In this document: piece by piece, positions 62,823 through 64,000 of the stretch
Position numbering within the stretch: position 1 is the first letter of the stretch
How the letters are laid out: every line of letters starts with the position of its first letter
Notes under the pieces: generated by a model
Databases searched by the model: none
What the model saw: the letters and a program-made list of their open reading frames with translations, nothing else
Told to the model about the DNA's origin: nothing
Assembly (NCBI GenBank): GCA_944389125.1
Contig: CALXLF010000002.1
Span: forward strand, 1 to 64,000
Source of the DNA: an uncultured Clostridia bacterium
Lineage (GTDB): Bacteria; Bacillota; Clostridia; TANB77; CAG-508
Length of the DNA stretch: 64,000 bases
Direction of reading: 5' to 3'
Translations under genes and position numbers: made by a program

Positions 62823-64000
62823 ATGGTAAATGAGTATAGAACTAATAACTGTGGTGAACTTCGTATATCAGATGTAGGAAAAGAAGTAAGACTTGCAGGA
62901 TTTGTGCAAAAAATTAGAAATTTAGGAAAAATGTTATTTATAGACTTAAGAGATGAACATGGAATAACACAAATTGTTATAAATGAGGATTTAGCAGAAA
63001 AAGCAAAAGAAATCTCAAATGAATGTACTATAACAGTTAGTGGACAGGTTGTGGAAAGAAGTAGTAAAAATGACAAAATACCGACTGGAAGTGTTGAAAT
63101 TGCTGCAAAAGATTTTACGATTTTAGGAAAATGTAGAAATACTTTACCTTTTGAGATAAATATTCCAGATCAAAATGTTAGAGAAGATTTAAGATTAGAA
63201 TATAGATTTTTAGATTTAAGAAATGAGAAAATTCATAAAAATATTTTATTTCGTTCTAAAATATTGAAAGATTTTAGAACAGAAATGGATGCTTTAGGAT
63301 TTACAGAAATTCAAACACCAATTTTAGCAAATTCTTCACCGGAAGGAGCTAGAGATTTCTTAGTTCCAAGTCGTTTACATCCGGGAGAATTTTATGCTCT
63401 TCCTCAGGCTCCTCAGCAATTTAAACAATTGCTTATGGTTTCTGGATTTGAGAAATATTATCAGATAGCTCCATGTTTTAGAGATGAAGATCCTAGAGCT
63501 GATAGATCTCCAGGAGAATTTTATCAATTAGATTTTGAAATGAGTTTTGTAAGTCAAGAAGATGTATTTCATGTTTTAGAAACAGTTGTATACAATGTTT
63601 TTAAGAAAAATACTGATTGGGAAATTACAAAAGCTCCATTTGTTAGAATTCCTTATAGAGAATCAATGGAAAAATATGGAACTGATAAACCAGATTTAAG
63701 AAATCCATTAATTATTGAAGATGTAACAGATATTTTTGAAAATACTGATTTTAATGCTTTTAAAAATAAAACAGTTAAAGTAATTGTTACTAATAATATG
63801 GCTGATAAATCTAGAAAATTCTTTGATAAAATGTCAGAATATGCAGTAGAAGAACTTGGAGCTAAAGGATTGGCTTGGATAAAAGTAGATGATTCAAATG
63901 AATTAACAGGTGGCATTAGTAAATTTGTAACTGAAAATCAAAAAGAAAAATTATTTAAAAAACTAAGATTAGAAAAAAATTCAGCAATGTTCTTTATTGC
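62823..64000 (+). CDS. aspS: Aspartyl-tRNA synthetase, N-terminal part (runs off the window)
   Basis: The first 392 codons of AspS. An N-terminal OB anticodon-binding domain (VRLAGFVQKIRNLGKMLFID) is followed by class II motif 1 (LRLEYRFLDLRNEK), the SPEGARDFLVPSR segment, FYALPQAPQQFKQLLMVSGF and motif 2 CFRDEDPRADRSP. The long insertion of the bacterial enzyme begins after motif 2. The window ends inside the gene. The ATG at 62823 is preceded by aagaaggaaatg. Confidence 0.96.
   Translation, partial: MVNEYRTNNCGELRISDVGKEVRLAGFVQKIRNLGKMLFIDLRDEHGITQIVINEDLAEKAKEISNECTITVSGQVVERSSKNDKIPTGSVEIAAKDFTILGKCRNTLPFEINIPDQNVREDLRLEYRFLDLRNEKIHKNILFRSKILKDFRTEMDALGFTEIQTPILANSSPEGARDFLVPSRLHPGEFYALPQAPQQFKQLLMVSGFEKYYQIAPCFRDEDPRADRSPGEFYQLDFEMSFVSQEDVFHVLETVVYNVFKKNTDWEITKAPFVRIPYRESMEKYGTDKPDLRNPLIIEDVTDIFENTDFNAFKNKTVKVIVTNNMADKSRKFFDKMSEYAVEELGAKGLAWIKVDDSNELTGGISKFVTENQKEKLFKKLRLEKNSAMFFI

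Overview
The window reads as a chromosome segment of a very AT-rich, endospore-forming, low-GC Gram-positive bacterium, most likely an uncultured gut-type member of the Clostridia. Support: almost exclusively A/T-ending codons, frequent TTG and GTG starts behind strong AGGAGG-type sites, a spoVA spore operon, a complete Gram-positive type IV pilus locus, IreB-RuvX-DUF1292, RbgA and Mini-RNase III. Assignment below class is not possible from the sequence.

Layout. 1-310: end of an rRNA operon (23S tail, 5S). 525-2250: an unknown protein and a flavin reductase-like protein. 2289-5961: rpmG-secE-nusG-rplK-rplA, L10 leader, rplJ-rplL; rpoBC do not follow. 6.0-13.0 kb: small envelope proteins, murL-murD2 (an alternative route to D-Glu in peptidoglycan) and a double OB-fold SSB. 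13.2-19.7 kb: GT-C-like membrane protein, lspA, a TagA-type glycosyltransferase, two pseudouridine synthases, an S1 protein and a relaxation-type protein. 19.7-23.9 kb: a VirD4-like ATPase and a MurJ/SpoVB-type flippase. 24.1-33.4 kb: HU, a G5/SH3/glucosaminidase, a large CpaE/TadZ-like protein with AT-hooks and LPGLD repeats, a degenerate GGDEF protein, ireB-ruvX-DUF1292. 33.5-39.9 kb: mixed genes including rbgA and mrnC. 40.0-42.3 kb: dodecin-spoVAC-spoVAD-spoVAE. 42.7-52.9 kb: type IV pilus locus. 53.0-53.9 kb: ROK kinase. 54.0-60.1 kb: a transferred-looking vWA/XpaC/TelA island. 60.2-64 kb: rplM-rpsI, a zeta-toxin-like pair, and aspS running off the end.

The main discovery is a translational anomaly. 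Twelve resident genes are broken in frame at 14 places, and each break is the same event: an in-frame CGG whose leading C must be skipped (+1), so the ribosome continues on GGN as glycine. Each join restores a full-length family member, usually at a conserved glycine (GRLD of an RluB-type synthase, GEIGD of PilT, PGHM of RbgA, the G5 and ROK motifs). spoVAC and pilT each need two shifts. By hand count, every in-frame CGG in a resident gene is such a site, and CGG is never needed as arginine there. About forty out-of-frame CGG trinucleotides (e.g. TTC GGA in nusG) cause no break. Eleven different codons precede the sites, which argues against P-site slippage and for a CGGN four-base Gly codon or a +1 shift at an unassigned CGG. 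The only genes with CGG as plain Arg are the TelA/vWA island (nine codons in five genes) and one GNAT gene (two codons), both of which look recently acquired. Ribosomal proteins, NusG and HU have no sites.

Coordinates for shifted genes cover the whole joined reading frame.
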